DNA from: JAFAZJ01 sp050183765
GTDB lineage: Bacteria; Pseudomonadota; Alphaproteobacteria; Reyranellales; Reyranellaceae
DNA length: 64,000 nucleotides
Direction of reading: 5' to 3'
Assembly (NCBI GenBank): GCA_050183765.1
Contig: JBFXAZ010000009.1
Location: forward strand, 1-64,000
Shown here: piece by piece, positions 17,286 through 26,905 of the stretch
Position numbering within the stretch: the stretch's first letter is position 1
How the letters are laid out: the number at the start of each line of letters is the position of its first letter
The notes under the pieces: model-generated
Databases searched by the model: none
What the model was told of the DNA's origin: nothing
Seen by the model: only the letters and a program-made list of their open reading frames with translations
Translations under genes and position numbers: made by a program

Positions 17286-19019
17286 ATGCTGATTATCCGT
17301 TTGCTCCTGACGCTGTTCCTCGGCGTCCTGGGTGCCCTGCTGCTCGCCGCGCTGCTGTTCGACAACCCGTGGGCGGTCGCCTTCCTCAAGGCCGAGATGG
17401 CGCCGATCATGTTCGCCTCCATGGTCGTGCTGCTGCTGCTCGGCTATCCGGTCGCCTTTGCCCTCGGTGCGTGCGGCTTGCTGTACGGCCTCGTCGGCAT
17501 CGACCTCGGCCTGTTCCAGCCCACGTTGCTCCAGGCGCTGCCGATCCGGATCTACGGCGTGATGGAGAACGACACGCTGCTGGCGATCCCGTTCTTCACC
17601 TTCATGGGCCTGATCCTCGAGCGCAGCGGCATGGCCGAGGATCTTCTCGACACGGTGGGCCAGCTGTTCGGGCCGGTGCCGGGCGGCCTCGCCTACGCCG
17701 TGGTCTTCGTCGGCGCCCTGCTCGCGGCGACGACCGGCGTCGTCGCCGCCTCGGTGATCTCGATGGGCCTGATCTCGCTGCCCATCATGCTGCGCTACGG
17801 CTACGACCGACGGCTCGCCTGCGGCACCATCGCGGCATCCGGCACGCTGGCGCAGATCATTCCGCCCAGCCTCGTGCTCATCGTGCTCGCCGACCAGCTC
17901 GGCAAGTCGGTGGGCGACATGTACGCCGGCGCGTTCATCCCCGGCTTCGTGCTCACCGCGCTGTACGCCGGCTACGTGCTCAGCCGCACGCTGTTCAATC
18001 CGAAGCTCGCGCCGCCGCTGCCGTTCGAGGCGATCACGATCCGCGACGACGATGGCGGTCTCGGCTACACCTCGCTGCTGGTCGTCGTCCTGCTCTGCAT
18101 CGCCGGCGCGGTCGGCCTGGCGCACGTGCTGGACTGGGAGTCGATCTGGGCCGTCGCGCTGGTCGGCTTCGTCGCGTTCGTCGTCGCGCAGATCAACAAG
18201 ATCTTCAAGCTGGGACTGCTGAGCAGGCTGGCGCAGCAGGTCATCATCGTGATGATGCCGCCGCTGGCGCTGATCTTCCTCGTGCTGGGAACGATCTTCA
18301 TCGGCGTGGCGACCCCGACGGAAGGCGGCGCGATGGGCGCGTCCGGCGCGTTGCTGATGGCCCTGTCCTACCGCCGCCTGACGTGGGACCTGCTCAAGCA
18401 GGCGATGGACACGACGGCGAAGCTCTCGGCGTTCGTGGTGTTCATCCTCGTCGGCGCCCGCGTCTTCAGCCTCACCTTCTACGGCGTCAACGGAGACCAG
18501 TGGGTCGAGCATCTGTTGCTCGGGCTGCCGGGCGGCCAGATCGGGTTCCTGATCGTGGTCAACGTCCTGGTCTTCTTCCTGGCGTTCTTTCTCGATTTCT
18601 TCGAGCTGGCCTTCATCATCGTGCCGCTGCTCGCCAAGCCGGCCGAGTCCCTGGGCATCGACCTGATCTGGTTCGGCATCCTGCTGGGCGTCAACATGCA
18701 GACGTCCTTCATGCATCCGCCTTTCGGCTTCGCGCTGTTCTACCTGCGCAGCGTCGCGCCCGATCGACCATACGAGGACAAGGTCACCGGCAAGACCATC
18801 GACGGCGTATCGACGGTGCAGATCTACTGGGGCGCGGTCCCCTACGTTCTGATCCAGGTCTTCATGGTCGGCCTGGTGATCGCCTTCCCCGGCATGGTGA
18901 CGGCCGGCCTCGACAAGGGGCCGAAGATCGACCCCAGCAAGGTCAAGATCGAGATCCCGGCGCCGCTCGGCGACGACGAGCCGCCGCCGATCATCATACC
19001 GCCGCCGACCAAGAAGTAG
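17286..19019 (+). CDS. dctM: TRAP transporter large permease (DctM type), extended
   Basis: 577-residue DctM-like ion-coupled permease with many transmembrane helices. Family hallmarks include GYPVAFALGACGLLYG, the DTLLAIPFFTFMGLILERSGMAEDL block, TTGVVAASVISMGLISLPIML, GTLAQIIPPSLVLIVLAD and the second-half repeat GVATPTEGGAMGASGALLMA. It is about 150 residues longer than the usual 425. The additions are an extra N-terminal helix, an insert near residues 240-300 with two more helices, and a charged and Pro-rich tail ending PPPIIIPPPTKK. This long form is known in TRAP systems annotated for mannitol or halogenated-acid uptake. A Rho-independent terminator lies 17 bases after the stop. Confidence 0.88.
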   Translation: MLIIRLLLTLFLGVLGALLLAALLFDNPWAVAFLKAEMAPIMFASMVVLLLLGYPVAFALGACGLLYGLVGIDLGLFQPTLLQALPIRIYGVMENDTLLAIPFFTFMGLILERSGMAEDLLDTVGQLFGPVPGGLAYAVVFVGALLAATTGVVAASVISMGLISLPIMLRYGYDRRLACGTIAASGTLAQIIPPSLVLIVLADQLGKSVGDMYAGAFIPGFVLTALYAGYVLSRTLFNPKLAPPLPFEAITIRDDDGGLGYTSLLVVVLLCIAGAVGLAHVLDWESIWAVALVGFVAFVVAQINKIFKLGLLSRLAQQVIIVMMPPLALIFLVLGTIFIGVATPTEGGAMGASGALLMALSYRRLTWDLLKQAMDTTAKLSAFVVFILVGARVFSLTFYGVNGDQWVEHLLLGLPGGQIGFLIVVNVLVFFLAFFLDFFELAFIIVPLLAKPAESLGIDLIWFGILLGVNMQTSFMHPPFGFALFYLRSVAPDRPYEDKVTGKTIDGVSTVQIYWGAVPYVLIQVFMVGLVIAFPGMVTAGLDKGPKIDPSKVKIEIPAPLGDDEPPPIIIPPPTKK

Positions 19020-19035
19020 CGCCGGCCACGACAGG

Positions 19036-19068
19036 AAAAAGCCCCGCCGGGCGACCGGCGGGGCTTTT
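19036..19068. terminator. Bidirectional Rho-independent terminator
   Basis: A 10-base GC stem (19041-19050 with 19055-19064, loop gcga) is flanked by an A-run on the left and a T-run on the right. It lies between the convergent TRAP permease gene and the first binding-protein gene and should stop transcription from both sides. Confidence 0.85.
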
Positions 19069-19088
19069 CAACGGTCGGGGCGCGACGC

Positions 19089-20189
<1,101 letters not shown>

Positions 20190-20311
20190 GAGCTCAACGC
20201 CCTCCCACCGAACTTTGGTTGACGCCCGGGGCAGCCACGGAAGGACCCGCTTGCCTCCCCCGAAGCGGCGGCACTGTGACACGCGGCGCGGGTTTGTCCA
20301 AGCCGGCCCAC

Positions 20312-20340
20312 AAAAAAAGCCCCGCCAGAGCGGGGCTTTT
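20312..20340 (-). terminator. Rho-independent terminator after TRAP binding protein copy 2
   Basis: A 7-base GC stem (20319-20325 with 20330-20336, loop caga) is followed on the minus strand by seven T residues (20312-20318 complement). It sits 25 bases beyond the stop of the copy 2 gene. The plus strand also has a short T-run. Confidence 0.8.
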
Positions 20341-20364
20341 CGTCTTCTCGTCTTCGCTCCGTGC

Positions 20365-21465
20365 TCAGAGCTTGCCCTGCGCCGACAGGCGGCCCATGAA
20401 ATTGTCGAAGGTGCCTTCGGCGACGCGGAACCACAGGACCTGCTCGTTGCGGAACGGCTTCCAAGTATCGAACACCTTCTTGAACTTGGCGTTCTTGGCC
20501 GCGGTCTCGGCGTAGACTTGGACGGCGGCGTTGTAGCACGCCTCGAGCACGCTGGACGGAAACGGCGACAGCTTGGTGCCGCCGGCCACGAGCTCGCGCA
20601 GCGCCTTGGGATTCTGCGCGTCATACTTGGCGACCGACCATTGCGTTGTCTCACCGCAAGCTGACGAGATGGCTTCCTTGTAGAGCGGCGGCAGCGCGTC
20701 CCAGGCCTTGAGGCCGACATAGAGCGACAGCGCCGCCCCGCCTTCCCACCAGCCGGGGTAGTAGTAGTAAGGCGCCACCTTGTTGAACCCCAACTTCTGG
20801 TCGTCGTACGGACCGACCCATTCGGCGGCGTCGATCGTGCCCTTCTCCAGCGACGGATAGATGTCGCCGCCGGCGATCTGCTGCGGCACGACGCCGAGCC
20901 TGGTCAGCACCTGGCCGGCGAACCCGCCGATGCGCATCTTCACGCCCTTGAGGTCGTCGGGAGTCTTGATCTCCTTGCGGAACCAGCCGCCCATCTGCGC
21001 ACCCGTGTGCGACATCAGGAAGGAGGTCATGTTGTAGTCCTTGTAGAACTCGCGCATGACCTCCAGGCCGCCGCCATGCATGACCCAGGCGGTGTGCTGG
21101 CGCGTGTTCAGGCCGAACGGCACCGCGGTGTCGAAGGCGAAGGTCGGATCCTTGCCGACATAGTAGTAGGCCGCGGTATGGCCGCACTCGACCGTCTCGT
21201 TCTGCACGGCGTCGACGACCTGCAGGCCGGGCACGATCTCGCCGCCGGCGAAGACGCGGATCTGGAACTTGTTGTCGGTCAGCGCCGCGACGCGCTTGGC
21301 GAAGTACTCGCCGGCGCCGTAGATGGTGTCGAGGCTCTTGGGGAAGCTCGACGCCAGGCGCCATTTCACCTCGGGCATCGACTGCGCGATCGCCGGGGCC
21401 GCGACGAGAGAAGCGGCGCCAACACCGCCTACGCCGGCCCGCTGTACGAATTTGCGGCGGTTCAT
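20365..21465 (-). CDS. TRAP transporter substrate-binding protein, copy 2 (DctP type)
   Basis: 366-residue periplasmic receptor, collinear with copy 1 from end to end (same MNRRKFV twin-arginine start, SMPEVKWRL, SFPKSLDT, GGDIYP-LEKGTID, ELVA/LVA-SGT). They differ at many ligand-side positions: copy 2 has VECGHTAAYYYVGKDPTF where copy 1 has VEMGQTAAYYYFGKDPSF. The two are therefore an old tandem duplication likely to serve one permease with different ligands. ATG 21465 has AAGGAG seven bases upstream. A terminator lies between copy 2 and copy 1, so copy 1 needs readthrough or its own promoter. Confidence 0.9.
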   Translation of the reverse strand: MNRRKFVQRAGVGGVGAASLVAAPAIAQSMPEVKWRLASSFPKSLDTIYGAGEYFAKRVAALTDNKFQIRVFAGGEIVPGLQVVDAVQNETVECGHTAAYYYVGKDPTFAFDTAVPFGLNTRQHTAWVMHGGGLEVMREFYKDYNMTSFLMSHTGAQMGGWFRKEIKTPDDLKGVKMRIGGFAGQVLTRLGVVPQQIAGGDIYPSLEKGTIDAAEWVGPYDDQKLGFNKVAPYYYYPGWWEGGAALSLYVGLKAWDALPPLYKEAISSACGETTQWSVAKYDAQNPKALRELVAGGTKLSPFPSSVLEACYNAAVQVYAETAAKNAKFKKVFDTWKPFRNEQVLWFRVAEGTFDNFMGRLSAQGKL

Positions 21466-21768
21466 CCTGATTGTCTCCTTTGGCTTGCGCGTCGCGACGG
21501 CAGGCGGCCACCGTCCGGGCCGGCCGACCGCCAACGCGGCGGCTTTCTAGCCATTTCCCGGCGGGATGGATAGGGCGCCAGTGCCCAAGAAAAAGGCCCT
21601 CTCGCCGCGGAGGCGAGAGGGCCGAGGGTAGCGTCCATCGGCGGAAAACGGGGAAGAGCCGCCGGAGACGCCCTGTACCTGCGACAGGATGCCCAGCCCG
21701 CATGATTCGACCGTGGCGGTTGCCTTACGGACTTGTGACTCCGGACGCGCCGCCGTGGATATCCGGCT
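21466..21768. other. Intergenic region between TRAP binding protein copy 2 and phoB
   Basis: 303 bases between two same-strand genes. It holds the phoB terminator (21590-21623) and, to its left, the presumed promoter of the binding-protein gene. No gene is seen. Confidence 0.5.
21590..21623 (-). terminator. Rho-independent terminator of the pho/pst operon
   Basis: A 12-base stem (21595-21606 with 21612-21623, five-base loop) is followed on the minus strand by a run of T (complement of aaaaa at 21590-21594). It lies about 145 bases past the phoB stop and marks the end of the phoR-pst-phoUB unit. Confidence 0.8.
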
Positions 21769-22470
21769 TCAGGCCTGCTGGACGTCCAGCGCGTAGCCCG
21801 CGGCGCGCACGGTGCGGATGACATCGGCGTGCTCCTCGCCGTTGAGCGCCACGCGCAGCCGGCGGATATGCACGTCGACGGTGCGTGCCTCGACATAGAC
21901 GTCGCGGCCCCACACCGCGTCGAGCAGCTGCTCGCGCGAGAAGACGCGGCCGGGGTGCTCCATGAAGTGGCGCAGCAGGCGGAACTCGGTGGGGCCCAGA
22001 TGCACCGGCTTGCCGCCGCGCAGGACGCGGTGCTGCACCAGGTCCATGGCGATGTCGGCGTACTCCAGGACCTCGTCGGCCAGCGCCGGACGGATGCGGC
22101 GCAGCACGGCGCGGATGCGCGCCACCAGTTCGCTGGGCGAGAACGGCTTGGAGACATAGTCGTCGGCGCCGGCGTCGAGGCCGCGGATGCGGTCGCCCTC
22201 CTCGCCGCGCGCCGTCAGCATGATGATGGGAATGTTCGATGTGGTCGGCTGGCGGCGCAGCTGGCGGCAGACCTCGAGGCCCGACATCAGCGGCAGCATC
22301 CAGTCGAGCAGCACGAGGTCCGGCCGGTCGTCGGCGACCGACGTCAGCGCCTCCTCACCGTTGGTCGCCACCGAGACGCGGTAGCCGGACTGTTCCAGAT
22401 TGTAGCGAAGCAGCTCGACGAGGGATTTCTCGTCCTCGACGAGCAGGATGTGTGGCTGGATCGCGTTCAT
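21769..22470 (-). CDS. phoB: Phosphate regulon response regulator PhoB
   Basis: 233-residue OmpR/PhoB-class regulator. The receiver domain holds the acidic pair in LVEDEKS, the phosphorylated Asp56 in LVLLDWMLP, the Thr/Ala switch in MLTARGEE and the Lys in VSKPFSPSEL. The C-terminal winged helix ends with ARTVDVHIRRLRVAL and RTVRAAGYAL, the recognition helix and wing of PhoB. It is phosphorylated by PhoR under phosphate limitation and activates pst and other Pho genes. ATG 22470 has no obvious ribosome-binding site, but it is the only start that gives the normal N-terminus. It is the last gene of the operon, 38 bases after phoU. Confidence 0.95.
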   Translation of the reverse strand: MNAIQPHILLVEDEKSLVELLRYNLEQSGYRVSVATNGEEALTSVADDRPDLVLLDWMLPLMSGLEVCRQLRRQPTTSNIPIIMLTARGEEGDRIRGLDAGADDYVSKPFSPSELVARIRAVLRRIRPALADEVLEYADIAMDLVQHRVLRGGKPVHLGPTEFRLLRHFMEHPGRVFSREQLLDAVWGRDVYVEARTVDVHIRRLRVALNGEEHADVIRTVRAAGYALDVQQA

Positions 22471-22508
22471 GGGAGGGAGGCTGACGCGCTCTCTAGCGAG
22501 TTGGTTGG

Positions 22509-23213
22509 TCAAGCTGTCTGATAGATCTGGCCGCCGCCCTTGGGCCGGTCCGTCGCGAACGGCGCGCCGGTGACGCGGAAGACGATCAGCTCGGCGATGT
22601 TGGTGACGTGATCGCCGATGCGCTCGATGTTCTTGGCCATGAACATCAGGTGCGTGCCGGCCGTGATGGTCCGCGGATCCTCCATCATGTAGGTCAGCAG
22701 CTCGCGGAACAGGCCGTTGTAGGCGTCGTCGATCTCCTCGTCGCGCTTCCACACCGCCTCGGCGGCGGCGACGTCGCCCTTCGCGAAGGCGTCGAGCACG
22801 TCGGTGAGCAGGCCTTGCACCAGCTTGCCGATACGGTCGATGCCGGTCATGGCGCGCGGCGGCACCGAACCCTGCATCAGCACGATCGAGCGCTTGGCGT
22901 TGTTCTTGGCGTAGTCGGCGATGCGCTCCAGCGTCGTCGCCATCTTCACCGCCGAGAGGATGTTGCGCAGGTCGACGGCCATCGGCTGGCGCAGCGCCAG
23001 CATCTGCAGCACGTGCTCCTGGATGTCCTTCTCGATCTGATCGATGCGCGCATCGGCGCCGATCACCGATTCCGCGAGCGTCGAGTCGCGCTCGCGGATC
23101 GCCTGCAGCGAGCGCGCCAGCTGCGCCTCGGCCAGGCCGCCCATCTCGCTGATCTTCGAATCGAGGCGCTGCAGCTCCTCGTCGAAGCGCTTGAACATGT
23201 GCTCGTTCGCCAT
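22509..23213 (-). CDS. phoU: Phosphate transport regulator PhoU
   Basis: 234-residue helical protein with the duplicated three-helix PhoU fold. The two metal-binding repeats are visible as LRNILSAVKMATTLERIADYAKNNAKR and GTHLMFMAKNIERIGDHVTNIAEL, which share the E-R-I-x-D-x-x-x-N pattern. PhoU links PstSCAB to PhoR and damps Pho signalling when phosphate is plentiful. It sits between pstB (28 bases upstream) and phoB. Confidence 0.95.
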   Translation of the reverse strand: MANEHMFKRFDEELQRLDSKISEMGGLAEAQLARSLQAIRERDSTLAESVIGADARIDQIEKDIQEHVLQMLALRQPMAVDLRNILSAVKMATTLERIADYAKNNAKRSIVLMQGSVPPRAMTGIDRIGKLVQGLLTDVLDAFAKGDVAAAEAVWKRDEEIDDAYNGLFRELLTYMMEDPRTITAGTHLMFMAKNIERIGDHVTNIAELIVFRVTGAPFATDRPKGGGQIYQTA

Positions 23214-23241
23214 GGGGGGAACCTCCGAACGCCTTTGCGGC

Positions 23242-24063
23242 TTAGCCGATGCGGCCCGTGATGTAGGACTGGGTACGCTGGTCGACCGGGTTGGTGAAGA
23301 TCTGCTTGGTTTCGCCGAATTCGACCAGGTAGCCGAGGTGGAAGAATGCGGTCTTCTGCGACACGCGCGCCGCCTGCTGCATCGAGTGCGTCACGATCAC
23401 GATGGCGAAGTTCTCGCGCAGCTCGTCGATCAGCTCCTCGATCTTGGCCGTGGCGATCGGATCGAGCGCCGAGCACGGCTCGTCCATCAGAATCACCTCG
23501 GGGCTGACCGCGATGGCGCGCGCGATGCACAGGCGCTGTTGCTGGCCGCCCGACAGGCCGGTGCCGGGCTGGTCGAGCCGGTCCTTGACCTCGGTCCACA
23601 GCCCGGCCTTCAGCAGCGAGTTCTCGACGATGGCGTCGAACTCCGGCTTGCTGCTGGCGATGCCGTGGATGCGCGGCCCGTAGGCGACGTTCTCGTAGAT
23701 CGACTTGGGGAACGGGTTGGGCTTCTGGAACACCATGCCGACGCGCGCGCGCAGCTGCACCACGTCGATCGACTTGTCGTAGATGTCCTTGCCGTCGAGC
23801 GTCGTCGAGCCGGTGACGCGGCAGCCGGCGATGGTATCGTTCATGCGGTTGAGGCAGCGCAGATAAGTCGACTTGCCGCAGCCCGATGGGCCGATCAGCG
23901 ACGTGACCTCGCGGTCGCGCAGATCGATGTCGACGCCGTGCAGCGCCTCCTTCTCGCCGTAGAAGACCTTGACGTCCTTGCTGCTGAACTTGACCGCGTG
24001 GTCCCGCCCGTTGGCGCGCGGCGGTTCCTTGACGGCGGTCGTGACGGTGGTTGCGGTGTCCAT
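23242..24063 (-). CDS. pstB: Phosphate ABC transporter ATP-binding protein PstB
   Basis: 273-residue ATPase that drives phosphate import through PstCA. It has Walker A GPSGCGKST at residues 58-66, the ABC signature LSGGQQQRL, Walker B VILMDEPCSALD and the switch His in VIVTHSMQQA. The N-terminal 25 residues are a variable lead before the KDVKVFYGEKEALHGV core. It starts 10 bases after pstA. Confidence 0.97.
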   Translation of the reverse strand: MDTATTVTTAVKEPPRANGRDHAVKFSSKDVKVFYGEKEALHGVDIDLRDREVTSLIGPSGCGKSTYLRCLNRMNDTIAGCRVTGSTTLDGKDIYDKSIDVVQLRARVGMVFQKPNPFPKSIYENVAYGPRIHGIASSKPEFDAIVENSLLKAGLWTEVKDRLDQPGTGLSGGQQQRLCIARAIAVSPEVILMDEPCSALDPIATAKIEELIDELRENFAIVIVTHSMQQAARVSQKTAFFHLGYLVEFGETKQIFTNPVDQRTQSYITGRIG

Positions 24064-24073
24064 GGTATTTCCC

Positions 24074-25402
24074 CTACCAGCGGCGCTCGAACTTGCGGCG
24101 CAGGATGACGGCGGTGGCGTTCATGACGATCAGGAACGCCAGCAGGATGAGGATCGCGGCGGAGGTGCGCTCGACAAAGGCACGCTCCGATGCTCCGGCC
24201 CACATGTAGATCTGCACGGGCAGGGCCGTGGCCGGATCGAACGGCGTGCCCGGATAGGCGACGACGAAGGCCACCATGCCGATCAGGAGCAGCGGCGCCG
24301 TCTCGCCGAGCGCGCGCGCCATGCCGATGATGGTGCCGGTGAGGATGCCCGGCATGGCCAGGGGCAGCACGTGATGCGTGATCACCTGCATGCTGGAGGC
24401 ACCGACGCCCAGCGCCGCCTCGCGGATCGACGGCGGCACGGCCTTGATCGCGGCGCGGGTGGCGATGATCACGACCGGCAGGGTCATCAGGGCCAGGACC
24501 AGGCCACCGACCACCGGCGCGGAGCGCGGCATGCCGAACATGTTGAGGAAGATCGCCAGGCCGAGCAGGCCGAAGACGATCGAGGGCACCGCCGCGAGGT
24601 TGTTGATGTTGACCTCGATGAGGTCGGTCCAGCGGTTCTTGGGAGCGAACTCCTCGAGGTACACCGCCGCCGCGACGCCCACGGGCAGGGCAACCAGCAG
24701 CACGACCGCCATCATATAAAGCGAGCCGACCATGGCGACGCCCATGCCGGCCAGCTCGGGCTCGCTCGACGCGCCCTTGGTGAACAGGTTGGTGTTGAAC
24801 GACCGCGCGACCCGGCCGTCGGCCTTCAGCTTGTCGAGCCAGGCCAGCTGCCGGTTGTTGATGCGGCGCTTGTCCTCGGCGACGCTGCGTGAGATGCCGC
24901 CCTTGAGCATGGTGTCGACGTCGGCGCTGGCGGTGACCCACACCTCGATGGTCTTGCCGATCAGGCTCGGGTCGGACAGCACGCGATCGCGCAGCTCGAG
25001 ATCGGCGCCGTTCGACAGCAGGGCGTAGGCGTCGCGCCGCTGGGCGCGATCGGAGCCGACACCCAACGCCTTGCGGAAGGCGGCGCGCAGCACCGACTGG
25101 TACTCGCCCTTCATCAGCATCTCTTGGTCGGGCGTGCCCGTGAAGCCCAGCTCGCCGGCGTCAAGCTCGACCGGGATGCGCAACTGCGTCTGCTGGAAGG
25201 CGCCCAGACCCTGGAAGATCAGCGTGCCGAACAGCCAGGCGAGGAAGAACAGGCCGAAGACGATCGCCGCCACGCCATACCATCGGAAGCGCCTCTCGGC
25301 GGCGTAGCGCTTGCGCAGCCGGCTGTCGTCGAGCGCCTTGTTTGCGCGCTCGCGCGCCTCGGCGGAAGTGATGGAAAAGCCGTTGGCCGTCATGTCGGTC
25401 AT
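24074..25402 (-). CDS. pstA: Phosphate ABC transporter permease PstA with DUF3333 N-terminal domain
   Basis: 442-residue inner-membrane permease. The first 200 residues form the DUF3333-type extension typical of alphaproteobacterial PstA: one helix (WYGVAAIVFGLFFLAWLFGTL) and a periplasmic domain. The canonical permease half follows, with helices and the ATPase-contact EAA loop IREAALGVGASSMQVITHHVLPLAMPGILTG split over residues about 340-370. ATG 25402 (MTDMTANG) is chosen; an internal ATG three codons later is also possible. It is co-oriented with pstC upstream (41-base gap) and pstB downstream. Confidence 0.93.
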   Translation of the reverse strand: MTDMTANGFSITSAEARERANKALDDSRLRKRYAAERRFRWYGVAAIVFGLFFLAWLFGTLIFQGLGAFQQTQLRIPVELDAGELGFTGTPDQEMLMKGEYQSVLRAAFRKALGVGSDRAQRRDAYALLSNGADLELRDRVLSDPSLIGKTIEVWVTASADVDTMLKGGISRSVAEDKRRINNRQLAWLDKLKADGRVARSFNTNLFTKGASSEPELAGMGVAMVGSLYMMAVVLLVALPVGVAAAVYLEEFAPKNRWTDLIEVNINNLAAVPSIVFGLLGLAIFLNMFGMPRSAPVVGGLVLALMTLPVVIIATRAAIKAVPPSIREAALGVGASSMQVITHHVLPLAMPGILTGTIIGMARALGETAPLLLIGMVAFVVAYPGTPFDPATALPVQIYMWAGASERAFVERTSAAILILLAFLIVMNATAVILRRKFERRW

Positions 25403-25443
25403 GGTGCGAGTGTCCGCCGGAAAGGAGCGCGTCGGGGCATCGG

Positions 25444-26823
25444 TCAGTCGTACTGCTCGCGATACTTGCGCACGATGTAGAGCGCATAGATGTTGAGTCC
25501 GAGCGTGGCGACGAACAGCGTCAGGCCGAGCGCGAAGGCGACCAGGGTCTGTGGGCTGTTGAACTCGAGGTCGCCGGTGAGCTGGCTGACGATCTTCACC
25601 GTCACCGTCGTCACCGACTCGAAGGGATTGAGCGTCAGGTTGGCGGCGATGCCGGCGGCCATCACCACGATCATCGTTTCGCCGATGGCGCGCGAAGTCG
25701 CGAGCAGGACCGAGCCGACGATGCCGGGCAGCGCCGCCGGGAAGATCACGCGCCTGATGGTCTCGGACTGGGTCGCGCCCAGGGCATAGGAGCCGTCGCG
25801 CAGCGATTGCGGCACGGCGTTGATGATGTCGTCCGACAGCGAGGAGACGAAGGGAATGATCATCACGCCCATCACCACGCCGGCGGTGAGCGCGCTGGTG
25901 GCGGAGATGTCCAGGCCGAGCGAGGCGCCGAAATCGCGCAGCAGCGGCCCCAGCGTGGTCAGCGCGAAGAAGCCGTACACGACGGTCGGGATGCCGGCGA
26001 GAATCTCCAGCAGCGGCTTGACCCAGGAGCGCACGCGGCGGCTGGCGTACTCCGACAGGTAGATCGCCGACAGCAGGCCGACCGGCACGGCCACCAGCAT
26101 CGAGATCAGCGAGATGAAGATCGTGCCCCACAGCAGCGGCAGCAGGCCGAACTGACCGGCCGATCCCTCGCGGCCGACGGCGGTGAACCGCGGGTCCCAG
26201 ACCGTGCCGAAGAAGAAGTCGACCGGCGACACCAGCGAGAAGAAGTGCAGGGTCTCGAAGAGCATCGAGAAGACGATGCCGATGGTGGTGAGGATGGCGA
26301 TCGCCGAGCAGGCGATCAGCAGCCACAGCAACACGCGCTCGACACGGTTGCGCGCCCGCATGGGCGCGGTGACCCGGCGGTAGGCGTAGGCGAAGCCGGC
26401 CAGGCACACGGCGAGCGCGAGGCCGAAAGCGATCCAGTGCGACAACGCCTGAAGCTCGGTCTGCCGGGCCGCGGCGGCGCGCACGTAGGCGGGGATCTCG
26501 CCGGGAACCGGGCGGCCCTGCGCCAGGTTATCGATCGTCGTCAGGATGAGGCTGAGCCGGTCGGCGGGCAGGGACCGCACATCGTCCGGAAGGCCGCCCT
26601 GCACGATGGAGTGGATGACCGCGCCATGGCCGACGGTCCAAAGCGCCAGCAGCGCCAGCGCCGGCAGCCCGACGCACAGCGCCACGAACGAGCCGTAATA
26701 CTGCGGCCGCGAATGCAGGATGCTGGCCTTGCCACCGGCGACGGCCAGCGCTCGCGTGCGGCCGGTCCAGAAGGCGATCAGCGCCAGGGCGACGACTATT
26801 GCCTGCGTGATCGAGTGCGAAAT
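25444..26823 (-). CDS. pstC: Phosphate ABC transporter permease PstC, with probable non-canonical start
   Basis: Inner-membrane partner of PstA. The core contains several helices and the EAA-type loop LRDGSYALGATQSETIRRV followed by FPAALPGIVGSVLL. The first ordinary in-frame start is GTG 26685, giving 413 residues. However, the same frame stays open upstream and encodes VVALALIAFWTGRTRALAVA, then GGKASILHSRPQYYGSFVAL. This looks like the conserved first helix and the LHS-PxYYG motif of PstC. No ATG, GTG or TTG exists in that stretch. The best candidate is ATT at 26823-26821, with AGGG five bases upstream, giving 459 residues; ATC at 26811 is another. I annotate the ATT start as an inference; 26685 is the conservative boundary. 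Confidence 0.85.
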   Translation of the reverse strand: MSHSITQAIVVALALIAFWTGRTRALAVAGGKASILHSRPQYYGSFVALCVGLPALALLALWTVGHGAVIHSIVQGGLPDDVRSLPADRLSLILTTIDNLAQGRPVPGEIPAYVRAAAARQTELQALSHWIAFGLALAVCLAGFAYAYRRVTAPMRARNRVERVLLWLLIACSAIAILTTIGIVFSMLFETLHFFSLVSPVDFFFGTVWDPRFTAVGREGSAGQFGLLPLLWGTIFISLISMLVAVPVGLLSAIYLSEYASRRVRSWVKPLLEILAGIPTVVYGFFALTTLGPLLRDFGASLGLDISATSALTAGVVMGVMIIPFVSSLSDDIINAVPQSLRDGSYALGATQSETIRRVIFPAALPGIVGSVLLATSRAIGETMIVVMAAGIAANLTLNPFESVTTVTVKIVSQLTGDLEFNSPQTLVAFALGLTLFVATLGLNIYALYIVRKYREQYD

Positions 26824-26905
26824 TCGTACCCTGCCGGACTGGGATAAAGCGCGTATGCCGGATCGGGGGGCGTCGCGGCGCCCAGGGCGCCGCGACGCGC
26901 CTCGG

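Noticed and set aside
26733..26735. A GTG that could start pstC by frameshift
   Set aside because: It is out of frame with the conserved PstC sequence on both sides, so it cannot start the protein without an indel.
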